From positions 310,001 to 374,000 of the forward strand of contig NZ_JYIJ01000016.1 of the NCBI RefSeq assembly GCF_001543895.1: DNA of 64,000 bases. Direction: 5' to 3'. Position numbers and translations under genes: made by a program. The notes below the pieces were generated by a model. It was not told where the DNA came from, searched no databases, and saw only the letters and a list, made by a program, of their open reading frames with translations. This stretch comes from Carbonactinospora thermoautotrophica. GTDB taxonomy: Bacteria; Actinomycetota; Actinomycetes; Streptomycetales; Carbonactinosporaceae. The first letter of the stretch is position 1. The number at the start of each line of letters is the position of its first letter. Below are positions 40,157 to 49,541 of the stretch, piece by piece.

Positions 40157-43114
40157 CTAGCCGGCGGGAGCCGGGCTGGGGGTTGGGGACGGCGGCGGGG
40201 TGGATCCGCCGCCTTGGGAGGCCCTGGCCGCCCGGTCGAGGGCTTCCTTGAGGCGGCGTTGCGCCTCGCCGTACTTGGCGAAGTCGCCGTTCTTGAGGGC
40301 CTCCTGGCCGTCCTGGTAGGCCTGCTGGGCGTCCCGCAGGGCCTGCTGCAGGTCGCCGCCGGGCGGAGCCGGTTGCGACGGCTTACCGGGCTTGGCGGGT
40401 TGCTGGCCCTCGCCGGTCTGGGAGCCGGCGTCGCCCTGGAACACCGCGTCCAGCGCCTGCTGCAGGGTTTCCCGCATCTGGATCTGGTCACCGAACCCGA
40501 CCACGACCTTGTGCAGCAACGGGTAGGAGGTGCCGGTCGCGGCCTGGATGTAGATGGGCTCGACGTACAGCAGGCCGCCGCCCACGGGGAGGGTGAGCAG
40601 GTTGCCGCGCTTGACCTCGGAACCACGGCCGCGGAGCAGGCTCAGCTCCCGGGACACCTCGGGGTTGGACTCGAAGTTGTTCTGCACCTGTCCAGGGCCG
40701 GGGATCGTGGTGTTCCGGCTCAGCTCCAGCACGCGGATCTTGCCGTAGTCGGGCCCGGGCTGGGCGTTGACCGCCATGAACGCCGCCAGATTCGTCCGCT
40801 TGTTGGGGACGAAGGAAGTGGACAGCGAGAACGTCGGCCGGTCCTGGCCCGGCATCTGCATGGTCAGGTAGTACGGCGGCTGGTCCGCGCTGCGGTCCCC
40901 AGACTCGTCCTGGGTCGGGTCGGCCGGGACCTTCCAGAAGTCCTGGCCGCCATAGAACGACTGCGGGTCGGTCACGTGGTATCGGGTGAAGATGTCCCGC
41001 TGCACCTTGAACAGGTCCTGCGGGTACCGCAGGTGGCTCATCAGCTCGGGGCTGATGTCCTTGCGCGGCTTCACCGTGCCGGGGAAGGCGCTCATCCAGG
41101 TCTTGAGGACCGGGTCGTTCTCATCCCAGGCGTACAAGGTGACCGTGCCGTCATACGCGTCCACGGTCGCCTTGACCGAGTTGCGGATGTAGTTGATCTG
41201 GTCCCGGAGGGCGAGCACGGTCCGCTGGCTGGTGGTCAGGGAGTCCGAGGTGGCCGCACCCAGCGTGGTCCGCGTCGAGTATGGGTACCCGTTGGCGGTG
41301 GTGTAACCGTCGACGATCCACATGATCCGGCCCTTGACGACGGCCGGGTACGGGTCACCGTCCAAGGTGAGCCAGGGCGCGACCTTTTGGACGCGCTGGC
41401 GTGGGTCCCGGATGTACAGGATCTTCGAGCGGGAGTTGACCGCGCTGGACAGCAGGATCTTCTCCTCGCGGAACTTGATCGTGTACAGCAGCTTGTTGAA
41501 CAGCGACCCGATGGGCACGCCGCCCTTGCCCTGGTACGTGTACCGCTTCTCCCCGGACGGGCTGGAGTCGTCCGGGTAGTCCAGCTCGCGCGGCTCGGCC
41601 CCGGGAGGGGCGCCGACGATCGAGTACTCCGGCGACTTCTCACCGAAGTAGATGCGCGGCTCGTACTGGCCCATCTTGCCGGACGGGGGCACGTTGCTCT
41701 CGACGAACACCGGCTGACCCTTGGCGTCGCGCGTGGTCCCCAGGGCTGCGACGAAACCGTAGCCATGGGTGTACTTCAGGTGGTCGTTCACCCAGCTGCG
41801 CTGCGCATCCGGGATGCCGCCCAGGTCGAGCTCGCGGACCGCGACGACGGTGTCCTGCAGCTTGCCGTCGATCATGTACCGGTCCACGTCGAGCGCCTCG
41901 CTCGGGAAACTGTAGAAGGACCGGATCTGCTGCAGCTGCTGGAACGTGGGCGGCACGACGCTCGGGTCGAGCAACCGGATGCTGTTCGTGGTCTCGGCGT
42001 CGTCGCGCAACTGGCCCGCGGTGACCTCGGTCTTCGCGTCGTACGGCTTGGTCTCGACGTTGTCCAGGCCGTACGCCTTGCGGGTCGCCTCGATGTTCCG
42101 CTTGATGTACGGCGCCTCCTTGTCCGCCTCGCTGGGGCGGACCTGGAACTGCTGGACGATCGCCGGATACACCCCACCGATCAGCACCGCGGACAGAACG
42201 AGCAGTCCGAAGCCGAGGCCGGGCAGCAACCAGGTGCGCCGGACCACGTTGAGGAAGAACAACAGCGCACAGATCACCGCGATCGCCGCGAGGATCGTCT
42301 TGGCCGGCAGGACCGCGTGCACGTCCTTGTACTTAAGGCCGGCCCAGCCCTGGATGAAGTTGTCGGACTGCACCGCCAGGCCGTACCGGTCCAGCCAGTA
42401 CGAGCCCGCCTTCAGCAGCACGAAAACGCCTAGCAGAACGGAGAGGTGGGCCTGCGCGGCCGGTGTCGCCTTCTCCCCCGGCGACTGCAACCGCAGGCCG
42501 CCGTACAAGTAGTGGGTCGCGATCGTCAGGATCAGACTGAGAATCACCGCCGCGAACGCGAACGACAGCAGGAACCGCCACCAGGGGTAGCCGAACGTGT
42601 AGAACGACACGTCCAACTGGAACTGCGGATCCCGGGTGTCGAACCGCGCGCCGTTGCGCCACGCCAGCCAGGTGCGCCACTGCCCGGCCGCGGAGATGCC
42701 GGCCAGGACGCCGATGCCGCCAGCGATCAGCAGCAAGACGAGGCGGCGGTACGGCTCGAGCGCCATCCGGTACCGGTCGAGGCTCTGTTGCTCGAGCGTC
42801 ATGCCACGGAAGCCCGGACGCAGTCGGTACGCGATCAGCATGTTCGCGCCGACGATCAGGGCCATGAGCAGCCCGAAGGCCAGGAACAGCCCGATCTTCG
42901 TGCCCAACTGCGCGGTGAACACGCTCGCGTACCCGACCGACCGGAACCACAGCAGGTCGGTCCAGAAGTCCGCGAACAGGCTGAAGCCGAAGGCCAGAAC
43001 CAACAGGATGACGATCGTCGGAAGCAGTGCTCCTGTCCGGCGCCGCCCCGACGCGAAGGCCGGGTGGCGCGGTGGCTCACCGGTTTCTGGAATGTCGAAG
43101 CTCAAGGGTGGCAC
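40157..43114 (-). CDS. UPF0182 family large membrane protein
   Basis: A 985-aa protein of the UPF0182 (Rv3193c-like) family. Seven helices occupy the first 330 residues (TIVILLVLAFGFSLFADFW, then FLAFGLLMALIVGANMLIAY and so on). A large extracytoplasmic domain follows, with DGDPYPAVVKGRIMWIVDGY, NGYPYSTR and INYIRNSVKATVDAYDG. A Pro/Gln-rich C-terminal tail begins near residue 890. GTG start. Function unknown; located beside the YlbL/PPA1309 cluster as in other actinobacteria. Confidence 0.96.
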   Translation of the reverse strand: MPPLSFDIPETGEPPRHPAFASGRRRTGALLPTIVILLVLAFGFSLFADFWTDLLWFRSVGYASVFTAQLGTKIGLFLAFGLLMALIVGANMLIAYRLRPGFRGMTLEQQSLDRYRMALEPYRRLVLLLIAGGIGVLAGISAAGQWRTWLAWRNGARFDTRDPQFQLDVSFYTFGYPWWRFLLSFAFAAVILSLILTIATHYLYGGLRLQSPGEKATPAAQAHLSVLLGVFVLLKAGSYWLDRYGLAVQSDNFIQGWAGLKYKDVHAVLPAKTILAAIAVICALLFFLNVVRRTWLLPGLGFGLLVLSAVLIGGVYPAIVQQFQVRPSEADKEAPYIKRNIEATRKAYGLDNVETKPYDAKTEVTAGQLRDDAETTNSIRLLDPSVVPPTFQQLQQIRSFYSFPSEALDVDRYMIDGKLQDTVVAVRELDLGGIPDAQRSWVNDHLKYTHGYGFVAALGTTRDAKGQPVFVESNVPPSGKMGQYEPRIYFGEKSPEYSIVGAPPGAEPRELDYPDDSSPSGEKRYTYQGKGGVPIGSLFNKLLYTIKFREEKILLSSAVNSRSKILYIRDPRQRVQKVAPWLTLDGDPYPAVVKGRIMWIVDGYTTANGYPYSTRTTLGAATSDSLTTSQRTVLALRDQINYIRNSVKATVDAYDGTVTLYAWDENDPVLKTWMSAFPGTVKPRKDISPELMSHLRYPQDLFKVQRDIFTRYHVTDPQSFYGGQDFWKVPADPTQDESGDRSADQPPYYLTMQMPGQDRPTFSLSTSFVPNKRTNLAAFMAVNAQPGPDYGKIRVLELSRNTTIPGPGQVQNNFESNPEVSRELSLLRGRGSEVKRGNLLTLPVGGGLLYVEPIYIQAATGTSYPLLHKVVVGFGDQIQMRETLQQALDAVFQGDAGSQTGEGQQPAKPGKPSQPAPPGGDLQQALRDAQQAYQDGQEALKNGDFAKYGEAQRRLKEALDRAARASQGGGSTPPPSPTPSPAPAG

Positions 43115-43278
43115 CTCGGTCCGATCGTGCTGCGCCGCGGGTTTTTCGGCGCTGTCAAAGGCAACTTACCGAGCCGGCGCACGGTTCCCCACCTCGAGCG
43201 GCCCGGTTGTGGACAACCGCCGCATCGTGGACGACCGGACCCTGCGCGAGAACACGGCCCGTCGGGGAGGATGAGGGC

Positions 43279-43809
43279 ATGACCACGACCCCCCTCCACT
43301 TGAGCCAGGTCGTCCTGGAGATCGAGCAGCACGTCGCTCGCGGCGGCTGGGACCAGCCGGCCCGGCTGTACGCGCTGGTCGAGACCGCCGGTCTGGTGCG
43401 CCACGAGCCGGCGCTGGCGGAGCGGCTCGGCATCCCGGCGACGGTCGCGCCCGGCGAGCTCACGCCCATCGAGCAGGAGGCGCTGCCCGCCGACCGGCCG
43501 CTGGGCGAGCTGCTGGCCGGGATCGCCTGGCCGCCGAAGGTGCTGGGGTGCGCGCTCGTCGTGGAACGACTCATGCTGCCCCCGGACGTGGAGGCGGAGC
43601 TCGCCGACCGGGACCCGGCCGACCTGATCCGGAAGGTGGCGGACCATCCACGGCGGCAGGAGGTGCGGATCGCGGTGGGGGTGCTGCGCGACGGGTCCCG
43701 GCAGACCACGATCCGGCTGCGCTCGCACGACTCCGATGACATGGTGCTGACCGGTCCGGAACTGGTACCCAACCTGGCCGAGGCGCTCGCCATGACGCTG
43801 GAGGACTGA
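43279..43809 (+). CDS. PPA1309 family protein
   Basis: A 176-aa soluble protein matching the actinobacterial PPA1309 family. It shows an N-terminal helix LSQVVLEIEQHVARGGWDQP, a conserved middle DRPLGELLAGIAWPPKVLGCALVVERLMLP, and EVRIAVGVLRDGSRQTTIRLR toward the end. No catalytic motif is visible. ATG 43279 has GGGAGG upstream. It is divergent from UPF0182 and convergent with the Lon-like protease gene, a layout conserved across actinobacteria. Function unknown. Confidence 0.92.
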   Translation: MTTTPLHLSQVVLEIEQHVARGGWDQPARLYALVETAGLVRHEPALAERLGIPATVAPGELTPIEQEALPADRPLGELLAGIAWPPKVLGCALVVERLMLPPDVEAELADRDPADLIRKVADHPRRQEVRIAVGVLRDGSRQTTIRLRSHDSDDMVLTGPELVPNLAEALAMTLED

Positions 43810-43846
43810 TGGAGGACACATTGAGGAGGGCTGAGCCGCGGAACCG

Positions 43847-44890
43847 CTAGCGAGCACAGCTCGGCACGTCGCCCTTGCCCGTGCGCAGGGCCTCCAGCGC
43901 CTGGACCGCCCCATGCAGGGTCTCGACCTTCACCAGCTTGATCTCCGGCTCGATGCCGAGGGCCTCGTCGCAGTTCTGCGCCGGCACCAGGAACGCGGTC
44001 GCGCCGGCCTTCTGGGCCGCGATGATCTTCATCTGGATGCCGCCGATGGGACCGACCCGGCCCTCGTCGTCGATCTCACCGGTGCCAGCGATGAACTGGC
44101 CGCCGGTCAGCTCGCCCGGAGTCAGCTTGTCGACGATGCCGAGCGCGAACATCAGGCCGGCGCTCGGCCCACCCACGTCATCGAGCTGGATCTTGACCTC
44201 GAACGGGTAATCGTGGCCCTCGCCCACCACGATGCCGACGATCGCGCGCTCGCCGTCGCCGGGGTCTGCCTTGGTCGGGACCGACACGTCGACCCGCTTG
44301 CCCTCCCGCTCGACCCTGAACCGCACCGTCTCACCCGGGCGGTGCCGCGATACCGCCGCCCGCACCTCCTCGGGGTTGCGCACGGCCTTGCCGTCGATCG
44401 CGACGATCTCGTCCCCCGCGTGCAGCTTGCCGAGCGCCGGGGCGTCCTTGACCACGGAGCTGACCACGACCGTCTCGGTGACCGGGATCTTCAGCTCGCG
44501 TAGGGCCGCGACCGTGGCGTGCTCCTGTGAGTTCTGCATCTCCTCGGCGTTGCGCTGCTGGATCTGCTGGTCGCTCGCGTCGTCCGGGTACACCGTCTGG
44601 CGCGGCACGATGGCCTCGTCCGGGTCGAGCCACCCGCGCAGCGCCTGGAACAGGCTGATCCGCTCGTCCGAGCGGGTCACCCCGACTGTGGTGAGGTCGA
44701 GACGTCCCTTGGCGGGGTACGTCTGGCGGCCTTCGATCTCGATCAGCGGCTTGCCGTTGACCGAGCCGAGCGTGTTGAAGGTCGGACCGGGCGAGAACTC
44801 CACGTACGGCACGGGGAGCATCGCCGCGACCACGGCGAGCACGACCAACAGGAAGCCGGAGACGAACAGCGTTGCAGTACGGCGGGTCAC
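43847..44890 (-). CDS. YlbL-type PDZ and Lon-like (S16) membrane protease
   Basis: A 347-aa protein: an N-terminal signal anchor (residues 5-27, TATLFVSGFLLVVLAVVAAM), then a PDZ domain (about 135-215, GDEIVAIDGKAVRNPEEVRA), and an S16 Lon-like protease domain. The catalytic serine is in GGPSAGLMFALGIVD and the lysine in GIQMKIIAAQKAGA, the Ser-Lys dyad of this family. Homologues include YlbL and Rv3194c. The active site would face outside the cell. GTG start with weak ribosome binding site. Confidence 0.94.
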   Translation of the reverse strand: MTRRTATLFVSGFLLVVLAVVAAMLPVPYVEFSPGPTFNTLGSVNGKPLIEIEGRQTYPAKGRLDLTTVGVTRSDERISLFQALRGWLDPDEAIVPRQTVYPDDASDQQIQQRNAEEMQNSQEHATVAALRELKIPVTETVVVSSVVKDAPALGKLHAGDEIVAIDGKAVRNPEEVRAAVSRHRPGETVRFRVEREGKRVDVSVPTKADPGDGERAIVGIVVGEGHDYPFEVKIQLDDVGGPSAGLMFALGIVDKLTPGELTGGQFIAGTGEIDDEGRVGPIGGIQMKIIAAQKAGATAFLVPAQNCDEALGIEPEIKLVKVETLHGAVQALEALRTGKGDVPSCAR

Positions 44891-44916
44891 AACTACAAGA
44901 CCCTAAGGGACGCACC

Positions 44917-45144
44917 CTAGGAGCGACGCCGTCCCTGGGCCTGCGTCGCGTCCTCGGGCGAGGAGGACGTGCGGTGGAGCCCGACCACGTTGTCATGCTC
45001 CATGGCCTCGCGGAAGCGCCGGTAGCTCTCCACCGACTCGAAGACATCCGCCGGACGTTTGGGCCTGCTGGCCCAGACCGCCCACCCGATGGCCATCACG
45101 AGGCCCAATGCCGGGATGGCCCACCACAGAGCGATCGATGCCAT
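44917..45144 (-). CDS. Small single-helix membrane protein
   Basis: A 75-aa protein with one N-terminal membrane helix (residues 3-24, SIALWWAIPALGLVMAIGWA) and a charged tail containing VFESVESYRRFREAM and SSSPEDATQAQ. ATG 45144 has GGAG 6 nt upstream. It lies 26 bp upstream of the YlbL gene on the same strand and may be co-transcribed. A conserved actinobacterial hypothetical in this position, as far as I recall; function unknown. Confidence 0.7.
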   Translation of the reverse strand: MASIALWWAIPALGLVMAIGWAVWASRPKRPADVFESVESYRRFREAMEHDNVVGLHRTSSSPEDATQAQGRRRS

Positions 45145-45264
45145 TGTCCACTCCGTTCGATTTCGCCCGAGCAAGGACAAGATCCCCCGAGCTCTTCTTC
45201 AGAGTAATCTCGACTTGAGCAATGCGGGGATACAGGCCGAATTCGGGCTACGCCGTACGGGTGG

Positions 45265-45693
45265 TCAACAACAGATACCTACCCATTCCTCCTCGCCGTC
45301 CGTGAAGCATTGGCGCTTCCAAAGCGGCACCGTGTGCTTGAGCTCGTCGATGAACTGCCGGCAGGCGGTGAACGCCTCGGCCCGGTGGGGGCAGGCGACG
45401 GCGAGAACCACCGCGATGTCGCCCACCTCCAGCTCACCCACCCGGTGCATGGCCGCGAGCGCCCGTACCGGGTGCTCGGCCGCGATCTTCTCCGCTACTC
45501 GGCGCAGTTCGTCCTCGGCCGTGGGGTGCGCGGTGTAGTCGAGGCGAGTCACCTGCCGCCCGCTGTCGTGGTCACGCACCGTACCGAGGAAGACCACCGT
45601 GCCGCCTGCGTGGGCGTCCCGGACCGCCGCGATGACCTCGTCCACGGACAGCGGCTGCTCCCGTACCGCAAGCAGCCGGATCACATCCTCCAT
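45265..45693 (-). CDS. moaE: Molybdopterin synthase large subunit
   Basis: A 142-aa MoaE protein, the catalytic subunit that inserts sulfur into cyclic pyranopterin monophosphate using thiocarboxylated MoaD. Motifs include GGTVVFLGTVRDHDSG, EDELRRVAEKIAAEHPVRALAAMHRVG, VACPHRAEAFTACR and the catalytic lysine-bearing LKHTVPLWKRQ. ATG 45693 matches the family start. No moaD lies next to it, so its partner is encoded elsewhere. Likely transcribed alone. Confidence 0.95.
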   Translation of the reverse strand: MEDVIRLLAVREQPLSVDEVIAAVRDAHAGGTVVFLGTVRDHDSGRQVTRLDYTAHPTAEDELRRVAEKIAAEHPVRALAAMHRVGELEVGDIAVVLAVACPHRAEAFTACRQFIDELKHTVPLWKRQCFTDGEEEWVGICC

Positions 45694-45798
45694 GTGTCGA
45701 AAGATTAACCGGACACAGATGCTGGTCCACCACCAGGTCACCGTGGCGAGCGGCGAAAAGGGACCTGTGAATCGCCGTAACCACCAAGTGGGTTCGTT

Positions 45799-46905
45799 TT
45801 ACCCGCCGGTACGGCGCTTGCGCCGGGCGCGGCGGACCAGCGCGGCGGTGCCGACGAGGGCCACCGTGGCACCCGCCGCGCCGAGCGTCGCGGCGGCGTC
45901 CTTGCGGCCCAGCCGCCGGGAGGCCACCGCGTGCCGGCCCCGGGTCTGCTCGACCAGCAGCGCCAGCACCTCCTCGTTGGTGTACCGGGGCTGCCAGCCA
46001 GCCGCCCGCAGCCGCGCCGACGGCACCACCCACGGATGCGTGACGAACTGCAGTTCGCTGGCGGGAGCCGGGGTGAGCCCGAGACGGTGCAGCCGCTCGG
46101 CGGTGCCGAACGCGAGCGAACTGGGCAGCTCCAGGCGCCGGATGCCGGAGATCTCCTCCACCTGCTCCTGTTCCAGCCAGCCGTCGCAGCCCACCGTGAC
46201 CACGCCTTCGACCAAGCCCAGCGCCGCGCACTCCAGCGCGGACACCAGGTCGTCCACGTGACAGAACTGCCAGCGCGGACGGCTGTCTTTGATCACCAGC
46301 AGCCGGGGCGCCTCGAAGTGCCGGGTCAGCACGCTGTCCACGTCCGGCCCGACCAGCGTCGCGGGCCGCACGACGGTGACGGTGAGACCCGGGTGCGATC
46401 GGGGAGCGCGGGCGGCGAGCCGCTCCATCTCCAGCAGGTCCGACAGCAGCGGCCCCTCAGGGTCGGCGCGCAGCGGGGCGTCCTCGTCCAGCGGCACCGG
46501 GTTGTCCGGCAACGCGCCGTACACCATCGCGCTCGTGCACAGCACGACCCGACGCACGCCCGCCGCGGCCGCCGCGGTCAGCACCGTCTGGGTGCCGCGC
46601 ACGTTGAGCGAGGTACGGGCCTGCGGCGGTGTCTCGACCGAAGTGTCGGTCGCCAGGTGCACGACCACGTCCACGCCGGAGAGCCGGTCGGCGAGGATCG
46701 GGTCCCGCACGTCCAGGACCCGCCACGTCACACCGCGCACGTCGCCGCGCCGCTCGTCGACGGCGACCACCTTGCGCACCTGCTCGCACGCTGCCAGCCG
46801 CTGCGTCAAGGCGCGCCCGACCCCGGACGCGGCGCCAGTCACCGCGACGACCGGGCGCCCGCGCGGAATGCGCCCTGAGCGAACCACCGAGCCTTGGGAA
46901 CTCAC
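45799..46905 (-). CDS. NAD(P)-dependent epimerase/dehydratase-like SDR protein with C-terminal helix
   Basis: A 368-aa extended short-chain dehydrogenase. The N-terminal Rossmann loop is VTGAASGVGRALTQRL (residues 20-35); VVHLATDTS and the catalytic SAMVYG (Y-X3-K region is degenerate) follow. A C-terminal stretch, LGAAGATVALVGTAALVRRARRK, forms a membrane helix with a basic tail. The family is common and its substrate unknown. GTG start with GAGAGG upstream. It is divergent from the zincin-like gene. Confidence 0.85.
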   Translation of the reverse strand: MSSQGSVVRSGRIPRGRPVVAVTGAASGVGRALTQRLAACEQVRKVVAVDERRGDVRGVTWRVLDVRDPILADRLSGVDVVVHLATDTSVETPPQARTSLNVRGTQTVLTAAAAAGVRRVVLCTSAMVYGALPDNPVPLDEDAPLRADPEGPLLSDLLEMERLAARAPRSHPGLTVTVVRPATLVGPDVDSVLTRHFEAPRLLVIKDSRPRWQFCHVDDLVSALECAALGLVEGVVTVGCDGWLEQEQVEEISGIRRLELPSSLAFGTAERLHRLGLTPAPASELQFVTHPWVVPSARLRAAGWQPRYTNEEVLALLVEQTRGRHAVASRRLGRKDAAATLGAAGATVALVGTAALVRRARRKRRTGG

Positions 46906-47000
46906 GGGCCTCTCACCTGGTTACGGTTAAAGCATGTACGAGCCGTGCGACACGTCCCCCATCCTGCCCGAGCGGCTTCAGTGATCTTCGAGGTGCTCTC

Positions 47001-48437
47001 GTGAACAAGGACGACGACCGCCCCGACGAGGGCAACGACGAGAGCCGGCAGGAGCGGGAGCGCTCCGGTCAACCGCCCGAGGGCCAGCCGGGCGGCCAGG
47101 GTTCCTCCGGCGGCCCGGGATCGTCCGGCGCACAGGGCGCCGGCGGTCTGTTCGGGGTCGGGGACTTCAACCCGTTCGCGGACCCGCGCAACCCGTTCCT
47201 GGCCTTGTTCGGCCAACTGGACCCCCAGGATCTGGGCGCGACGTTCCAACAGCTCGGACAGATGCTGTCCGGCCAGGCCGGCGGTCCGGTGAACTGGGAG
47301 CTGGCCAAACACATCGCCCGCACCGCCCTGGCCAGCCGGACCGACCGCTTCCCCACACAGCAGGAGAGCGTCGAGGTGGCGGAGGCAGTACGGCTGGCTG
47401 AGCTGTGGCTGGACGAGGTCACCACCTTGCCGGCCGGCACGACCGACGCGGTCGCCTGGACCCGCGGCGAGTGGATCGAGGCGACCCTGCCGGTCTGGCG
47501 CCAGCTCGTCGAGCCGGTCGCCAGCCGCGTAGCCGACGCCATGGAGGAGGTCGTGCCCGACGAGGTACGCCAGATGGCCGGCCCGTTGCTCAGCGTGATG
47601 CGCAACCTCGGCGGCTCGCTGTTCGGCGCCCAGCTGGGGCAGGCGCTCGCGACGCTGGCCGGGGAAGTGGTGTCGTCCACCGAAATCGGCCTGCCGCTGG
47701 GGCCGCCCGGCAAGGCGGCGCTGTTGCCGGCCAACATCGAGGAATTCAGCGCCGGCCTCGGCATCCCAGCCGACCAGGTGCTGCTGTTCCTGGCGCTGCG
47801 CGAGGCCGCGCACCACCGGTTGTTCGCCCACGTGCCGTGGCTGCGCGCCCACCTGCTCGGCGCGGTCGAGGGGTACGCGCGCGGCATCCGGGTCGACCGG
47901 ACGCGGCTGGACGAGATGATGGGCCAGTTCGACCTGCACAACCCCGAAGCACTGCAGGAGGCGTTGTTGTCCGGCATGTTCGAGCCGCGGCAGACGCCGG
48001 AGCAGGCGGCGGCCCTGGCCCGCCTGGAGACGGCGTTGGCGCTCGTGGAGGGGTGGGTCGACGCGACTGTGGAGGCGACCGCCGGCAAGCGCCTGCCGGC
48101 CGCTGCGGCGCTGCGCGAGACGATCCGGCGGCGCCGGGCCTCGGGTGGGCCCGCCGAGCAGACCTTCGCGGCGCTGGTCGGCCTGGAGCTGCGGCCCCGG
48201 CGGCTGCGGGACGCCGCCCGGCTGTGGCACCTGCTCACCGAGCGGCACGGCATCGAGGGACGGGACGCGGTGTGGGGCCACCCCGACCTGCTGCCCACGG
48301 CGGAGGACCTGGACGACCCGGAGTCGTTCGTCGACCGGAGCCAACTCGACCTGTCCGGGCTGCTCGGCGACGCCGAGGCGGGCGACAACCCGCCCCCGAA
48401 GGAACCGCCGGCCGACGAACGCGAGCCGGACCGGTGA
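47001..48437 (+). CDS. Zincin-like actinobacterial metalloprotease-family protein
   Basis: A 478-aa protein of the actinobacterial zincin_2 family (Rv3195-like, annotated as zinc-dependent metalloprotease or F420-biosynthesis associated). After a disordered Gly/Gln/Ser-rich N-terminus (residues 1-50) it has FNPFADPRNPF and an alpha-helical core. The family active-site region is REAAHHRLFAHVPWLRAHLL (near residue 266), an E..HH variant; a classical HEXXH is not present. The C-terminus is acidic. GTG 47001 with GAGGTG 6 nt upstream is preferred over longer frames. Confidence 0.9.
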   Translation: MNKDDDRPDEGNDESRQERERSGQPPEGQPGGQGSSGGPGSSGAQGAGGLFGVGDFNPFADPRNPFLALFGQLDPQDLGATFQQLGQMLSGQAGGPVNWELAKHIARTALASRTDRFPTQQESVEVAEAVRLAELWLDEVTTLPAGTTDAVAWTRGEWIEATLPVWRQLVEPVASRVADAMEEVVPDEVRQMAGPLLSVMRNLGGSLFGAQLGQALATLAGEVVSSTEIGLPLGPPGKAALLPANIEEFSAGLGIPADQVLLFLALREAAHHRLFAHVPWLRAHLLGAVEGYARGIRVDRTRLDEMMGQFDLHNPEALQEALLSGMFEPRQTPEQAAALARLETALALVEGWVDATVEATAGKRLPAAAALRETIRRRRASGGPAEQTFAALVGLELRPRRLRDAARLWHLLTERHGIEGRDAVWGHPDLLPTAEDLDDPESFVDRSQLDLSGLLGDAEAGDNPPPKEPPADEREPDR

Positions 48438-49024
48438 GGGGTTCCCATGGCGGCCTGCGCGCGGCCGCCGTCCGGGTCCTGTCCACCTGGTCTGCCCCGG
48501 ACGCGGGCCAGGAGCGCCTGCGCGTCGAGTACCTGGCGCACCTGGACCGGTACGCCGACGGCGTCTGGCGGTCCTGCACGGCCGGGCACGTGACCGCGAG
48601 CGCGGTGGTGTTCGACGCGGCGGGTGAGCGCGTGCTGCTCACGTTGCACCCCAAGGTCGGCCTGTGGGTGCAGATGGGCGGGCACTGCGAGGAGCACGAC
48701 GCGTCGCTGGAGGAGGCCGCCCTGCGGGAGGCGACCGAGGAGTCCGGCATCCGCGGGCTGCGGCTGCTTCCCGGCCCGGTGCGGCTGGACCGGCACGCCG
48801 TACGCTGCGGCCCGCTCGGACGCTGCAGCGAGCACCTGGACGTGCAGTACGCCGCGGTCGCCCCCGCGGGGGCGACCGAGCGGATCAGCGCCGAGTCCCT
48901 GGAGTTGCGCTGGTTCCCGGCAGACGCCCTGCCTGACCGCACCGATGCCGCCCTGCGCGACCTGGTCGCCGCCGCGCGCCCGCTGGTCAACCGGGTGGGA
49001 GCGCCACGGCGAACTCGACCGTGA
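48434..49024 (+). CDS. Nudix hydrolase
   Basis: A 196-aa Nudix protein. The Nudix box runs GGHCEEHDASLEEAALREAT followed by EESGI, satisfying G-X5-E-X7-REUXEEXGU. It cleaves nucleoside diphosphates linked to another group; the exact substrate is not evident. The N-terminal part contains GHVTASAVVFDAAGERVLL. GTG 48434 overlaps the stop of the zincin gene (GTGA), so they are translationally coupled. Its 3' end overlaps the convergent YceI gene by 38 bp. Confidence 0.92.
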   Translation: MRGSHGGLRAAAVRVLSTWSAPDAGQERLRVEYLAHLDRYADGVWRSCTAGHVTASAVVFDAAGERVLLTLHPKVGLWVQMGGHCEEHDASLEEAALREATEESGIRGLRLLPGPVRLDRHAVRCGPLGRCSEHLDVQYAAVAPAGATERISAESLELRWFPADALPDRTDAALRDLVAAARPLVNRVGAPRRTRP

Positions 49025-49541
49025 CGTCGTCGCTGAGCCTGAGCGCGCCGAGGAACGCCGAGTAAGGCTTGATCCCCCACCGGCTCTGGACGACCGTCGT
49101 CGTGCCGTGTATCCGCCCGTCGTCGGACACGGCCGCGCGCACCGTGACCGGACGGGTCACGCCCATGATGGTGAGGTCGCCCTCGATCGTGAACGACTGT
49201 TCCGTTCCGGCGACCCGCGTCGACCGGAAGGCGATCTCCGGGTACCGGCCGGTATGAAGGATCTTCTCACGGGTGATCCGCTGGATGTCCGCCCGGTCGG
49301 AGTCGGTGAGCGGCTTCACACCCCCGGTCCCCTCCCGGACCTCCAACGAGTCGGCGTCGACGGTCACGGTCACCGAGGAGTTCGCCGGGTCATCGGGGTC
49401 CACCGTGGCGCTGCCCTCCCACCGGGTGGCCTCGATGGTGAGGTCGTGACCCATCTTCGCGCCCAGGCCGGCGCGGCGTGTCTTGACCAGGAGCCGGCCG
49501 TGTCGCGATCCCAGCTCGTGGACACCGCCGGTGAGGGCCAT
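48987..49541 (-). CDS. YceI family protein
   Basis: A 184-aa lipocalin-like barrel protein of the YceI family, which bind polyisoprenoids or other lipids. Segments include SRHGRLLVKTRRAGLGAKMG, VTVDADSLEVREG, REKILHTGRYPEIAFRST, FTIEGDLTIMGVTRPVTV and the final strands. No signal peptide is present, so this member is cytosolic. ATG start with GGGTGA upstream. Divergent from an Lrp-type regulator 320 bp away. Confidence 0.92.
   Translation of the reverse strand: MALTGGVHELGSRHGRLLVKTRRAGLGAKMGHDLTIEATRWEGSATVDPDDPANSSVTVTVDADSLEVREGTGGVKPLTDSDRADIQRITREKILHTGRYPEIAFRSTRVAGTEQSFTIEGDLTIMGVTRPVTVRAAVSDDGRIHGTTTVVQSRWGIKPYSAFLGALRLSDDVTVEFAVALPPG

Noticed and set aside
46629-47000. N-terminal extension of the zincin-like protein
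   Set aside because: The extra 124 codons are antisense to the SDR gene and Arg/Pro-rich; GTG 47001 has a good ribosome binding site.
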